Source of the DNA: an uncultured Roseovarius sp.
GTDB lineage: Bacteria; Pseudomonadota; Alphaproteobacteria; Rhodobacterales; Rhodobacteraceae
Direction of reading: 5' to 3'
Assembly (NCBI RefSeq): GCF_913057115.1
Contig: NZ_CAJXNN010000001.1
Coordinates: 54,441-118,440 of the forward strand
DNA: 64,000 nucleotides
Of the stretch, positions 43,532 to 51,345 are shown piece after piece. The position numbers and the translations under genes are program-made. Under the pieces are notes generated by a model. It ran no database searches and had not been told where the DNA came from. It was given only the letters and a program-made list of their open reading frames with translations. How positions within the stretch are numbered: the stretch's first letter is position 1; each line of letters begins with the position of its first letter.

Positions 43532-44863
43532 ATGAAAACGGAATTCACCGCAGAGCAGCTTCAGGACCCCGGCATCGCGCGGTCCAACCAGATTTTGCGC
43601 ACCTGTGTGCATTGCGGGTTCTGCACCGCGACCTGTCCCACCTATCAGGTGCTGGGCGACGAGTTGGACAGCCCCCGGGGCCGGATTTACCTGATCAAGG
43701 ATATGCTGGAAAATGACCGGGTGCCCGATGCCAAGACGGTCAAGCATATCGACCGCTGCCTGTCGTGCCTTGCCTGCATGACGACCTGCCCCTCGGGCGT
43801 GCATTACATGCATTTGGTCGATCATGCGCGGGAGTACATTGAAGAGCACTACAAGCGGCCGCTGGGCGAGCGCGCGCTAAGGTGGATTCTGTCCAAGATC
43901 CTGCCCTATCCGGGGCGGTTCCGGCTGGCGCTTCTGGGGGCCAAGATCGGGCGGCCTTTTGCGTTTCTGATGCCGGATGCGCGGTTGAAAGCGATGTTGG
44001 AGATGGCCCCGAAGCAGGTGCCTCCTGTTTCGCGCAATGACGATCCGCAGGCTTTTGCGCCAAAAGGCGAGCGGCGCAAGCGCGTGGCCCTGATGACAGG
44101 CTGTGCGCAAAAGGCCCTCAACACCGATATAAACGATGCCACCATTCGCCTGCTGACGCGTTTGGGTTGTGAGGTGGTGGTGGCCGAGGGCGCGGGCTGT
44201 TGCGGGGCGTTGACCCATCACATGGGCAAGACGCAGGAAAGCCATGGCACGGCGGCAAAGAATATCCGCGCTTGGGCGGCGGAAATGGATGGCGACGGCT
44301 TGGATGCCATCGTGATCAACACCTCGGGTTGTGGCACGACCGTCAAGGATTACGGCCATATGTTCCGCAATGAGGCCTTGGCCGAGGATGCCAAGCGTGT
44401 CTCGGAGATTGCAATGGATGTGAGCGAATTGCTCATGCAGCTTGACCTGCCGGAAGGTTCGCCGAAGGACGAGGTCATTGCCTATCACGCGGCCTGTTCG
44501 CTCCAGCATGGCCAGCAGATCAAGACCTATCCCAAGGATTTGCTCAAGCGGGCCGGGTTTGCTGTGGTGGAACCGAAGGATAGTCACCTTTGCTGTGGTA
44601 GTGCAGGCACTTACAACTTGATGCAGCCGGAGATTTCCAAGCAACTCAAGGCGCGCAAGATCGAAACGCTTGAGGCGCAAGGCCCCGATATCATCGCTGC
44701 GGGCAACATTGGCTGCATGATGCAGATCGGATCGGGCACCGGGGTGCCGGTCGTGCATACCGTCGAGTTGCTGGATTGGGCGACGGGAGGGCCGAAGCCG
44801 CCTGCCCTGACGCCGGAACGCCAAGCGGGACCACAGGTGCCAAACCTTCGGGCCGCGCCCTAA
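43532..44863 (+). CDS. glcF: Glycolate oxidase iron-sulfur subunit GlcF
   Basis: The protein has 443 aa. Two 4Fe-4S motifs are present, CVHCGFCTATCP and CLSCLACMTTCP, followed by two CCG domains (GCCGALTHHMG and LCCGSAGTYNL). It passes electrons from the GlcDE flavins onward. The start directly follows the stop of the small membrane protein. Confidence 0.96.
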   Translation: MKTEFTAEQLQDPGIARSNQILRTCVHCGFCTATCPTYQVLGDELDSPRGRIYLIKDMLENDRVPDAKTVKHIDRCLSCLACMTTCPSGVHYMHLVDHAREYIEEHYKRPLGERALRWILSKILPYPGRFRLALLGAKIGRPFAFLMPDARLKAMLEMAPKQVPPVSRNDDPQAFAPKGERRKRVALMTGCAQKALNTDINDATIRLLTRLGCEVVVAEGAGCCGALTHHMGKTQESHGTAAKNIRAWAAEMDGDGLDAIVINTSGCGTTVKDYGHMFRNEALAEDAKRVSEIAMDVSELLMQLDLPEGSPKDEVIAYHAACSLQHGQQIKTYPKDLLKRAGFAVVEPKDSHLCCGSAGTYNLMQPEISKQLKARKIETLEAQGPDIIAAGNIGCMMQIGSGTGVPVVHTVELLDWATGGPKPPALTPERQAGPQVPNLRAAP

Positions 44864-44920
44864 TTTTGCCCCAAATCGCTGCTAGCTCGTTTCGGTAACT
44901 TTCAATCGTTCGGAGGCGTC

Positions 44921-45727
44921 ATGCTGCGGTTCTTGTTCCTGATCCTTCCGGTGGTGTGTCTGGGGTTTGCCGCGAAGGCACAAGACAGCCGCCTGCAACG
45001 GTTGGACACGGGGGACGACAGCCGCATGTGGCAAGCCGTTGGCCGGCTTGATATCGACGGTCGCGGGTTTTGCACCGGCGCGCTGATCTCGCCCAAGCTG
45101 GTTCTGACGGCTGCGCATTGCCTTTATGACAAGCGCACCGGTCAGGCGGTCGACATCGAGAAGATCGAGTTTCTGGCCGGGTGGCGCAACGGTCGGGCCG
45201 AGGCCTATCGTTGGGTCAAGCGGGCGGTCACCCACCCTGAGTATGAATATAAAAACCAAGTCGCGGCAGACCGTGTTCGCAACGATGTTGCATTGCTGGA
45301 ACTGCACCACCCGATCCGTAACACGCGGGTGGTTCCTTTCAAGACCGATATTCGCCCGCGCAAGGGCCAGCGGATCGGCGTTGTTTCCTATGCCGCAGAT
45401 CGGGCCGAGGCCCCTTCGCTTCAGGAGGTGTGCGATGTGATGGGACGGCAGGACGGTGTGCTGGTGATGTCCTGCGACGTGAATTTCGGGTCCTCCGGTG
45501 CGCCGATCTTCAGCTTTGACGCGGGTGAACCGCGTGTCGTTTCGGTGGTGTCGGCCATGGCCGAGGTGGACGGTCGGAAGGTGTCACTCGGGACCCAGCT
45601 TCAGCGACCGTTGGACCTTCTTCGTGCGCAGTTGGACAACACGCGCGTGGTGACACCCAAGACAGGCACCAGCCGCTTCACATCCGGAGAGAACCGGCAA
45701 ACAGGCGCGAAATTTGCCAAGCCCTGA
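44921..45727 (+). CDS. Secreted trypsin-like serine protease
   Basis: The protein has 268 aa with a signal peptide ending AKA. The S1 triad is visible: His in LTAAHC, Asp in RNDVALLEL, Ser in NFGSSGAPIF. Two Cys pairs may form disulfides. A short C-terminal tail follows the protease domain. Periplasmic or extracellular; no inhibitor or PDZ domain is present, so it is not a Deg protease. Confidence 0.9.
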   Translation: MLRFLFLILPVVCLGFAAKAQDSRLQRLDTGDDSRMWQAVGRLDIDGRGFCTGALISPKLVLTAAHCLYDKRTGQAVDIEKIEFLAGWRNGRAEAYRWVKRAVTHPEYEYKNQVAADRVRNDVALLELHHPIRNTRVVPFKTDIRPRKGQRIGVVSYAADRAEAPSLQEVCDVMGRQDGVLVMSCDVNFGSSGAPIFSFDAGEPRVVSVVSAMAEVDGRKVSLGTQLQRPLDLLRAQLDNTRVVTPKTGTSRFTSGENRQTGAKFAKP

Positions 45728-45741
45728 CCCGTCGGTCAGGC

Positions 45742-45770
45742 CTTGAAAAGCCCAATCCTCGATCCCAAAT
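45742..45770 (+). promoter_or_regulatory. RpoH (heat-shock sigma) promoter of hsp20
   Basis: CTTGAAA is followed after 14 nt by TCCCAAAT, close to the sigma-32 consensus CTTGAAA-N13-17-CCCCATNT. It lies about 95 nt before the hsp20 start, leaving a leader of about 85 nt that could act as an RNA thermosensor. Confidence 0.6.
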
Positions 45771-45863
45771 CAACCTCGTTCCGGCGCCTCATTGGGCCGG
45801 ACACAACCCGCCTGTCCCATCAGGGAAGGCTCAACATCGGTATCGCTCAATGGAGGATGACCA

Positions 45864-46331
45864 ATGCGAAACTTTGATCTTGCGCCCTTGTATCGCGCAA
45901 CCGTCGGCTTTGACCAAATCGCCGACATGATGGACCGGGTGCTGTCCAATGACATGGCACAGCCCACCTATCCACCTTACAACATCGAAAAGACCGCCGA
46001 CGACGCCTATCGCATCTCGATTGCGGTGGCTGGCTTTGCCGAAAGCGACCTGTCGGTCGAAGTGAAGGACGGCGCGCTTGTCGTGTCTGCACAGAAGGCG
46101 GAGGACGATAGCGAGCGCAGCTTCCTGCATCGCGGCATCGCCACCCGCGCGTTCGAGCGGAAATTCCAACTCGCCGACCATGTGCGCGTGACCGGTGCCA
46201 CCCATGCCGATGGCATGCTGCACATTGATCTGGTGCGCGAGGTGCCGGAGGCCCTGAAGCCGCGCCGCATCGAGATTGCCAGCGGCGAGGCGGTTGAAAA
46301 GGATGTGGTTGACGCGAAGGCTGTCAACTAA
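45864..46331 (+). CDS. Hsp20 / alpha-crystallin family small heat-shock protein
   Basis: The protein has 155 aa, IbpA-like. The alpha-crystallin domain spans about 35-135 (YNIEKTADDAYRISIAVAGF, with FERKFQLADHV at the end); the N-terminal FDLAPLYRATVGFD matches IbpA. It holds unfolded proteins for refolding. Binding site GGAGG. The stop codon TAA is the first three bases of a MITE-like element, so the present C-terminus (VVDAKAVN) was probably set by that insertion. Confidence 0.94.
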   Translation: MRNFDLAPLYRATVGFDQIADMMDRVLSNDMAQPTYPPYNIEKTADDAYRISIAVAGFAESDLSVEVKDGALVVSAQKAEDDSERSFLHRGIATRAFERKFQLADHVRVTGATHADGMLHIDLVREVPEALKPRRIEIASGEAVEKDVVDAKAVN

Positions 46332-46444
46332 AGCGTTTCGCAAAAAACCTGACTAACAGATTTTTGCGAAATGCCGTGCTCCGCACAATTGTTGCACACG
46401 TTCCGTCTTTGGCTGATATCTCAGGTTAAAGGCGGAACGCTTTA
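46329..46444. mobile_element. MITE-like 116-bp element
   Basis: The terminal inverted repeats are TAAAGCGTTTCGC (46329-46341) and GCGGAACGCTTTA (46432-46444), 12 of 13 matching. Inside, TTTCGCAAAAA pairs with TTTTTGCGAAA (46336-46371) and CGTTCCGTCTTT with AAAGGCGGAACG, around CTGA-TATC-TCAG. There is no reading frame. I recall near-identical elements repeated in Roseobacter genomes. No target duplication beyond TA is evident. Confidence 0.7.
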
Positions 46445-46468
46445 ACCACTGCTTTTCCGAGCCTGATG

Positions 46469-46495
46469 GCCCGGCCGACAGTCGGCCGGGCTTTG
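46469..46495 (+). terminator. Terminator after hsp20
   Basis: GCCCGGCCGAC (46469-46479) and GTCGGCCGGGC (46481-46491) form a near-perfect 23-bp palindrome followed by TTTG. It lies beyond the MITE-like element and was presumably the original hsp20 terminator. Confidence 0.7.
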
Positions 46496-46507
46496 TGCTT
46501 CAAGCGC

Positions 46508-46921
46508 TCAGGCGCGCACCACGTAGACCGAGCATTCGGCGTGGGTGACGACGTGGCTGGCCGTGGTGCCAAGCAGATAATCCGTTACTTTGGGGTTGGC
46601 GGATTCCATGATGATGACATCGACCTTTCGCTCATCAGCCAGTTTGACGATCTGGCGGTGCGTGGCCCCTTTGCGCACGACGCATTCGACATCGACGCCC
46701 TCAGCGGGATGGGCTGCGACGAATTTTTTCAGTTCATCACCCCAGTACTTATCGGAATCGTAGATATTGAGGTTCCGCTCGATTTCGGGCGCGACGGTTG
46801 CGACGATCAGTTTCGCCCCGCGCCGCTGGGCCATTTCCACGGCCTCGGCATAGGCGTTGTATTCCACTTTGACGTGGCGCAGGTTGACGGGGCAGAGGAT
46901 CAGCTTGGTTTCGCGGGACAT
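46508..46921 (-). CDS. Universal stress protein (UspA family)
   Basis: The protein has 137 aa, single Usp domain (LILCPVNLRHVKVEYNAYAEAVEMAQRRGA, C-terminal VVTHAECSVYVVRA). The classical ATP-binding G-x2-G-x9-G(S/T) is replaced by ESANPKVTDYLLGTTAS, so nucleotide binding is doubtful. The gene is convergent with hsp20. Confidence 0.9.
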   Translation of the reverse strand: MSRETKLILCPVNLRHVKVEYNAYAEAVEMAQRRGAKLIVATVAPEIERNLNIYDSDKYWGDELKKFVAAHPAEGVDVECVVRKGATHRQIVKLADERKVDVIIMESANPKVTDYLLGTTASHVVTHAECSVYVVRA

Positions 46922-47030
46922 GGGGCACCTTTGTTTGGGCGGGGTCAGGATGCATGCGGTATATCATAATTGTCATACCTGATGACCCACAGCGGCACAG
47001 CATGGGCAAAAACCGCCACCCACAAGAATT

Positions 47031-47045
47031 TGATCCGTGGGATCA
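47031..47045. promoter_or_regulatory. 15-bp palindrome TGATCC-GTG-GGATCA
   Basis: A perfect 6-3-6 dyad immediately precedes a TTGACT -35-like box (47047-47052), about 50 nt before the first gene of the cytochrome cluster. It is a candidate operator; the regulator is unknown. Confidence 0.4.
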
Positions 47046-47093
47046 GTTGACTTTGGCGGGTGACCCTGACCATCCTTGGGCATGCTTTGCGCT

Positions 47094-47423
47094 ATGAAAC
47101 GTGGTGTTGCGAGATGTTGGCCGCTGCTTATGCTGGTTGCGGTCTGCCTTGTCCTGTTTGCACCGGGTTCTGCCGAGGCGCATGGACGCAATCACGGCGT
47201 TGTCGTGACATCCTCTGTGGTGGATGCTGACATGCATGTGGCATCTGAGGGGGCCGTGCCAGATTGCTGTCATGTTGATGGCAGTTGCACCAGCTTCGCG
47301 ATGGTTGCTGTGCCGATGTCACCGCGTGTGGGTATGATGCGCCTTGTGCTGGTCAAACCGGACGGGGCCATGCGGCGCGGCTCGCGTCAGGATACGGCTG
47401 ATCCGCCGCCTCCGCGCGCCTGA
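47094..47423 (+). CDS. Small exported His/Cys-containing protein, DUF2946/CopL-like
   Basis: The protein has 109 aa with a signal peptide or anchor (residues ~8-30). The mature part has HGRNHG and the cluster DCCHVDGSC, and ends in a proline/arginine tail (PPPPRA). The layout recalls DUF2946/CopL proteins that precede copper genes, but similarity is limited to these short motifs. It sits 56 nt before the cytochrome c' gene on the same strand. Confidence 0.6.
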   Translation: MKRGVARCWPLLMLVAVCLVLFAPGSAEAHGRNHGVVVTSSVVDADMHVASEGAVPDCCHVDGSCTSFAMVAVPMSPRVGMMRLVLVKPDGAMRRGSRQDTADPPPPRA

Positions 47424-47476
47424 TCCCTGAATTACCTCGGGTTCGAGGGCTGAAATTTCGGGATCAAAGGAGACAT

Positions 47477-48097
47477 ATGATGACCATTCGAAAACTGATG
47501 TTGGGCGGTGCAATGACCGCTGTATTGGCTGTGGGGGCATGGGCGCATTCGGGCGCGACAGGCGTTGTCAAGGAACGCATGGAGGCCATGAAATCCATGG
47601 GCGCGGCGGTGAAGGCGCTGAAACCGATGATGAGCGGTGAAGCCGCTTATGATGTGGAGGCCGTGCGCAAGGCAGCGCGTGAGATCGCGGCGCAGTCTGG
47701 CGACAACATGACGGCGCTGTTTCCGCATGGGTCGGATGATGCCCCATCGGAGGTTTTGCCCACGGTTTGGACAGATCGTGAGCGGTTTGAATACTTGGCC
47801 GATGCGCTTGAACAGGCGGCGCTTGGGCTTGAGCAAGCGGCCGACAATGGCCTGCATGCGGGGCAATCCGGCATGATGGGTGGTCAGTCGGGCATGATGG
47901 GCCAAGGCGGCATGATGGGCGGCCAGTCCGGTATGATGGGCCAAGGTGGTATGATGGGGCAATCCGGCATGATGGGTGGCCAAGCGGGTATGATGAGCGC
48001 CGATCACATTGGGCAGATGCCTGCCGATGGGGCCTTTATCATGATGACGCAGGTCTGCTCGGCCTGCCATGATCGGTTCCGCGAGAAAGACGACTGA
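47477..48097 (+). CDS. Cytochrome c' with methionine-rich repeat insertion
   Basis: The protein has 206 aa. Signal peptide to about residue 23; class II cytochrome c helices follow (VKERMEAMKSMGAAVKAL), and the haem motif CSACH (C194, C197, H198) is near the C-terminus as usual for this class. Residues about 129-174, between helices C and D, are seven copies of a (G)Q[SG]GMMG unit, 14 Met in 46 residues. Met-rich segments bind Cu(I) in other proteins, so copper binding is inferred. An ATG pair offers two starts behind AAGGAG. Confidence 0.88.
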   Translation: MMTIRKLMLGGAMTAVLAVGAWAHSGATGVVKERMEAMKSMGAAVKALKPMMSGEAAYDVEAVRKAAREIAAQSGDNMTALFPHGSDDAPSEVLPTVWTDRERFEYLADALEQAALGLEQAADNGLHAGQSGMMGGQSGMMGQGGMMGGQSGMMGQGGMMGQSGMMGGQAGMMSADHIGQMPADGAFIMMTQVCSACHDRFREKDD

Positions 48098-48099
48098 TC

Positions 48100-49014
48100 A
48101 TGCGACGTATATTGGTGGTTGGAGCCGCCGTGGTTGTGACGATCACGGCGGCAAGCGGCGCCTTGGCGCTGTGGCCGATTGGCGAGGCGGTCACTTTGTC
48201 AGAAAGGCAGGGCGATCCGCAGCGTGGGGCCTATCTTGCGCGGGCGGGGGGATGCATTGCCTGTCATTCCGACGCCGCGTCGGGGCGGCCTGCGCTGACG
48301 GGGGGCGCGCCTATCGAAACGGGGTTCGGGCACTTCGTGCCGCCGAACCTGACCCAAGATGAAACGGTGGGGATCGGGGCGTGGAGCGTCAAGGATTTCG
48401 CCCGCGCGATCCGGCAAGGGATCGCACCGGATGGGCGCCCTTACTATCCGGCGTTCCCCTATGCTTTCTACGCAGATTTGAGCGATCAGGATATCGCCGA
48501 CCTCTGGGCGGCGTTCCAGACGGTTGCCCCACAGCAGGCTGCGCCGGGCGCGCATGACATCGCCTTTCCTTTCAATTTGCGGTTCGGGTTGAAGCTGTGG
48601 CGGGCGGCTTATGCCAAAGCGCCGGCGACCGCGCCTGACACGGACCGATCCGAGATGTGGAACCAAGGACGGTGGTTGGTGAATGGTTTGGCGCATTGTG
48701 GTGCGTGCCATACAGACCGGAACCTTTTTGGGGGGCGGGATGTGACGCACCCCTTGGCAGGAAATGACGACCTGCCCGATGGCGGCAAGGCCCCGGCGAT
48801 CACCGCCTCGGCCCTGCAAGAAGCGGGTTGGAGCGTTTCCGATCTGGCCTTTGCGCTGAAATCCGGTGTGTCGCTTGATGGCGATACCTTCGGCGGCGGC
48901 ATGGGCGAAGTGGTGCGCGACGGCACGGCGTGGTTGAGCGCGCAAGACCGCCGGGCAATGGCCTTGTACTTGCTGGATCAAGATGGCCCAGTGTCAGAGG
49001 AGACAACGGAATGA
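48100..49014 (+). CDS. Di-haem cytochrome c
   Basis: The protein has 304 aa with an N-terminal signal anchor (residues 5-25). Haem sites are CIACH (C52, C55, H56) and CGACH at about residue 205. The sequence (GHFVPPNLTQDE, YYPAFPYAFYADLSDQDI) resembles the cytochrome subunits of periplasmic alcohol/aldehyde dehydrogenases, but no dehydrogenase gene is adjacent. It starts 2 nt after the preceding stop and overlaps the next gene by 4 nt. Confidence 0.92.
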   Translation: MRRILVVGAAVVVTITAASGALALWPIGEAVTLSERQGDPQRGAYLARAGGCIACHSDAASGRPALTGGAPIETGFGHFVPPNLTQDETVGIGAWSVKDFARAIRQGIAPDGRPYYPAFPYAFYADLSDQDIADLWAAFQTVAPQQAAPGAHDIAFPFNLRFGLKLWRAAYAKAPATAPDTDRSEMWNQGRWLVNGLAHCGACHTDRNLFGGRDVTHPLAGNDDLPDGGKAPAITASALQEAGWSVSDLAFALKSGVSLDGDTFGGGMGEVVRDGTAWLSAQDRRAMALYLLDQDGPVSEETTE

Positions 49015-49457
49015 ACAAGAAACTTGGCTTGACGGCTGTCGCCCTTTTGCTTTTTGGTGTGGCGCTTTGGAATTGGGGCAATTCCAGTGGCGGGTTTGAC
49101 GGTGACAGCGCGACGAATGCGCCGGTGCCACAAGGGGCGGCCCTGGCGCAGGTGCGCCTGCCCGAGAGTTTGTCGGAGCGTGCGCAACTTGGTGAGCGTG
49201 CCTTCAATGGGGTCTGTGCCGAGTGTCACGGGACGAATGCCGCCGGACGGCAAGGCATCGGGCCGCCCTTGGTGCACAAGATCTACGAACCCTCGCATCA
49301 TGGCGATATGTCGTTTCACCTTGCGGTGCAAAACGGGGTGCGGGCGCATCATTGGTCATTCGGCAATATGCCCCCGCAGGATGGCCTGACCAAGGCGGAT
49401 GTGTCGGCCATCGTGGCCTATGTGCGGGAGTTGCAGCAGGAAAACGGGATCAAATGA
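49011..49457 (+). CDS. Mono-haem class I cytochrome c
   Basis: The protein has 148 aa. An N-terminal membrane anchor (residues 5-22) is followed by one haem site CAECH (C69, C72, H73), HHGDMSFHLAVQNG and a likely axial Met in FGNMPPQ. It is the third cytochrome of the cluster, coupled to the di-haem gene. The three could pass electrons to a terminal oxidase. Confidence 0.92.
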   Translation: MNKKLGLTAVALLLFGVALWNWGNSSGGFDGDSATNAPVPQGAALAQVRLPESLSERAQLGERAFNGVCAECHGTNAAGRQGIGPPLVHKIYEPSHHGDMSFHLAVQNGVRAHHWSFGNMPPQDGLTKADVSAIVAYVRELQQENGIK

Positions 49458-49521
49458 TCTTGGCGCAGTTCCGCGGCTTTCGGCGCTTCCTCTGCCGCGG
49501 GACTGCTATAGGCTTTGGTCC

Positions 49522-50418
49522 ATGTCACGAATCAATCTTGAACAGCTGCGCACCTTTTTGTCGGTTGTGCGCATGGGCGGTGTCGGCAAGGCAGCGCAGG
49601 CGCTGAACCTGACGCAGCCGGCGGTGACGACGCGCATTCGCAACCTTGAACAAAGCCTTGCGGCGGACCTGTTCGACCGGACGGGCACGGGCCTTCGTTT
49701 GACCAAGCGCGGGGAGCTTTTGTTGCGCCATGCCGAACAGTTCGAGCAACTGGGCGAGCTGGTGGCGCGCGATGTGATTGATCCGGGCGGCACCGAGGGG
49801 CATTTGCGCCTTGGGGTGTCAGAGACGATTGCACAATGCTGGTTGCCCGAGTTCATTTCCCGCCTGCATGAGACCTTTCCGAAGCTGGAGATCGAGATCA
49901 ACGTCGATATCTCGACGAACCTGCGCGCAGCGCTGTTGGATCGGGAGATTGACCTTGCGGTTCTCTTGGGGCCGATCTCGGAATATTCGGTCGATAATCT
50001 GGATCTGCCGGGGTTTGATCTGGCGTGGTATCGGGCGGTGGATCAGGTGAGCAGCGAGGCGGGGTTTTTCGACCGCCCTGTGATCACCTATGCCCGCAAC
50101 ACGCGGCCTTACCGGGAATTGAAGGCGGAGCTGTTTCAGCGCGAGGGGCCGGGGATACCGCTTTTCCCATCGTCGTCCTTGTCGGCGTGTTTCCGTCTGG
50201 TGGAGGCCGGGCTTGGTGTGGCGGCCCTGCCGCGGGCGCTTGGGGCGGGGTATGTCGCGCAGGGCAAGATCGTGGAGTTTGATCCCGGCTGGACGCCGTC
50301 ACCCCTGCGCTTTTCGGTGTCTTATATGGGGGAGCCGCGCAGCCATATGGTGGCCGAAGCCGCCCAGATGGCACAGGACGTGGCGGAGCAGTTCGAGGCG
50401 CATAAAATTCCCTTATGA
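49522..50418 (+). CDS. LysR-family transcriptional regulator
   Basis: The protein has 298 aa. The N-terminal winged helix (LEQLRTFLSVVRMGGVGKAAQALNLTQPAVTTRIRNLEQ) and the effector-binding domain (GHLRLGVSETIAQCWLPEF) are typical. It lies directly upstream of, and in the same direction as, the DUF1445-TRAP-pxpA genes, which it probably controls. The frame is open upstream but the start at MSRINLEQL is standard. Confidence 0.92.
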   Translation: MSRINLEQLRTFLSVVRMGGVGKAAQALNLTQPAVTTRIRNLEQSLAADLFDRTGTGLRLTKRGELLLRHAEQFEQLGELVARDVIDPGGTEGHLRLGVSETIAQCWLPEFISRLHETFPKLEIEINVDISTNLRAALLDREIDLAVLLGPISEYSVDNLDLPGFDLAWYRAVDQVSSEAGFFDRPVITYARNTRPYRELKAELFQREGPGIPLFPSSSLSACFRLVEAGLGVAALPRALGAGYVAQGKIVEFDPGWTPSPLRFSVSYMGEPRSHMVAEAAQMAQDVAEQFEAHKIPL

Positions 50419-50426
50419 CCTAGGGT

Positions 50427-50446
50427 AATACTATTCGATTTGTATT
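50427..50446. promoter_or_regulatory. AATAC-N10-GTATT dyad, LysR-type operator candidate
   Basis: The dyad lies in the 73-nt gap between the lysR gene and the DUF1445 gene. It fits the loose T-N11-A rule of LysR-type regulators and is in an A+T-rich patch suited to a promoter. Confidence 0.45.
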
Positions 50447-50491
50447 TATGTTAGCGCCGGGCAATCCTTACGACTCAGGAGGGCCAAGGAT

Positions 50492-51310
50492 TTGGGCACC
50501 ACATATCTAGAGCTCAAAGGATTAAGCGCCGCGCAGGTGCGCGCGGCCATTCGCAGCGGGGATTACGCAGGGCATACCGCCGGGCTGGGTGCGGGATGCC
50601 TGCAAGCCAATGTGGTGATCATGCCCGAGGCCCATGCCCTCGATTTCATGCGGTTTTGTCAGCGGAACCCCAAGCCCTGCCCCCTGACGGGGGTGTCGGA
50701 CACGGGCAATCCGATGATGCAGACCATGGGACACGACATCGACATTCGCCGGGATGTGCCCGCCTATAATATCTATCGCGACGGGGCGCTGTCCGAGTCG
50801 GTCACTGATATTGCCAGCCTGTGGCAAGAGGATATGGTGGCCTTTGCCTTGGGGTGTTCGTTCACCTTTGAGCATGCGGTGCAGGCGGCGGGCATTTCGC
50901 TTTGGCATATTCAGAACAACACCACCGTGCCGATGTTCCGCACGTCGATTGATACCGTACCTGCCGGGCGGTTCTCGGGGCCGATGGTGGTGAGTATGCG
51001 CGCCATCCCCGAGGGTCGGGTGGATGAGGTGACCCGCATTTCGCGGCTTTATCCCTTGGCGCATGGTGCGCCTGTGCATGTCGGTGATCCGGGCAAGATC
51101 GGGATTGCCGATATCGCCCGCCCGGATTGGGGCGACCCGGCCCCGATTGGCCCCGGTGAGGTGCCCGTGTTCTGGGCCTGTGGGGTGACCCCGCAGGTGG
51201 CCGTTGAGACAGCAAAGCTGCCGCTTTGCATTACCCATAAGCCCGGTCACATGCTGATTGCGGATGTGGCCGAGGATGCCGAGGTGCCGGTGATCCGGCC
51301 CCAAAAGTGA
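50492..51310 (+). CDS. DUF1445 putative hydro-lyase (YcsI family)
   Basis: The protein has 272 aa, starting at TTG behind AGGAGG/AAGGA. DUF1445 marks are HTAGLGAGCLQANVVIMP at the start, LGCSFTFEHAV in the middle and THKPGHMLIADV at the end. The family accompanies 5-oxoprolinase genes, and a DUF1445 domain is part of mammalian D-glutamate cyclase, so action on 5-oxoproline or a related lactam is inferred. Confidence 0.88.
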   Translation: MGTTYLELKGLSAAQVRAAIRSGDYAGHTAGLGAGCLQANVVIMPEAHALDFMRFCQRNPKPCPLTGVSDTGNPMMQTMGHDIDIRRDVPAYNIYRDGALSESVTDIASLWQEDMVAFALGCSFTFEHAVQAAGISLWHIQNNTTVPMFRTSIDTVPAGRFSGPMVVSMRAIPEGRVDEVTRISRLYPLAHGAPVHVGDPGKIGIADIARPDWGDPAPIGPGEVPVFWACGVTPQVAVETAKLPLCITHKPGHMLIADVAEDAEVPVIRPQK

Positions 51311-51345
51311 AGACCAAAAAGAGAAATCCAACAAGGAGAGATGAC

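Noticed and set aside
46329..46444. The double hairpin after hsp20 considered as an ordinary terminator
   Set aside because: It has terminal inverted repeats at both ends and no U-run, and a proper terminator lies just beyond it at 46469-46495.
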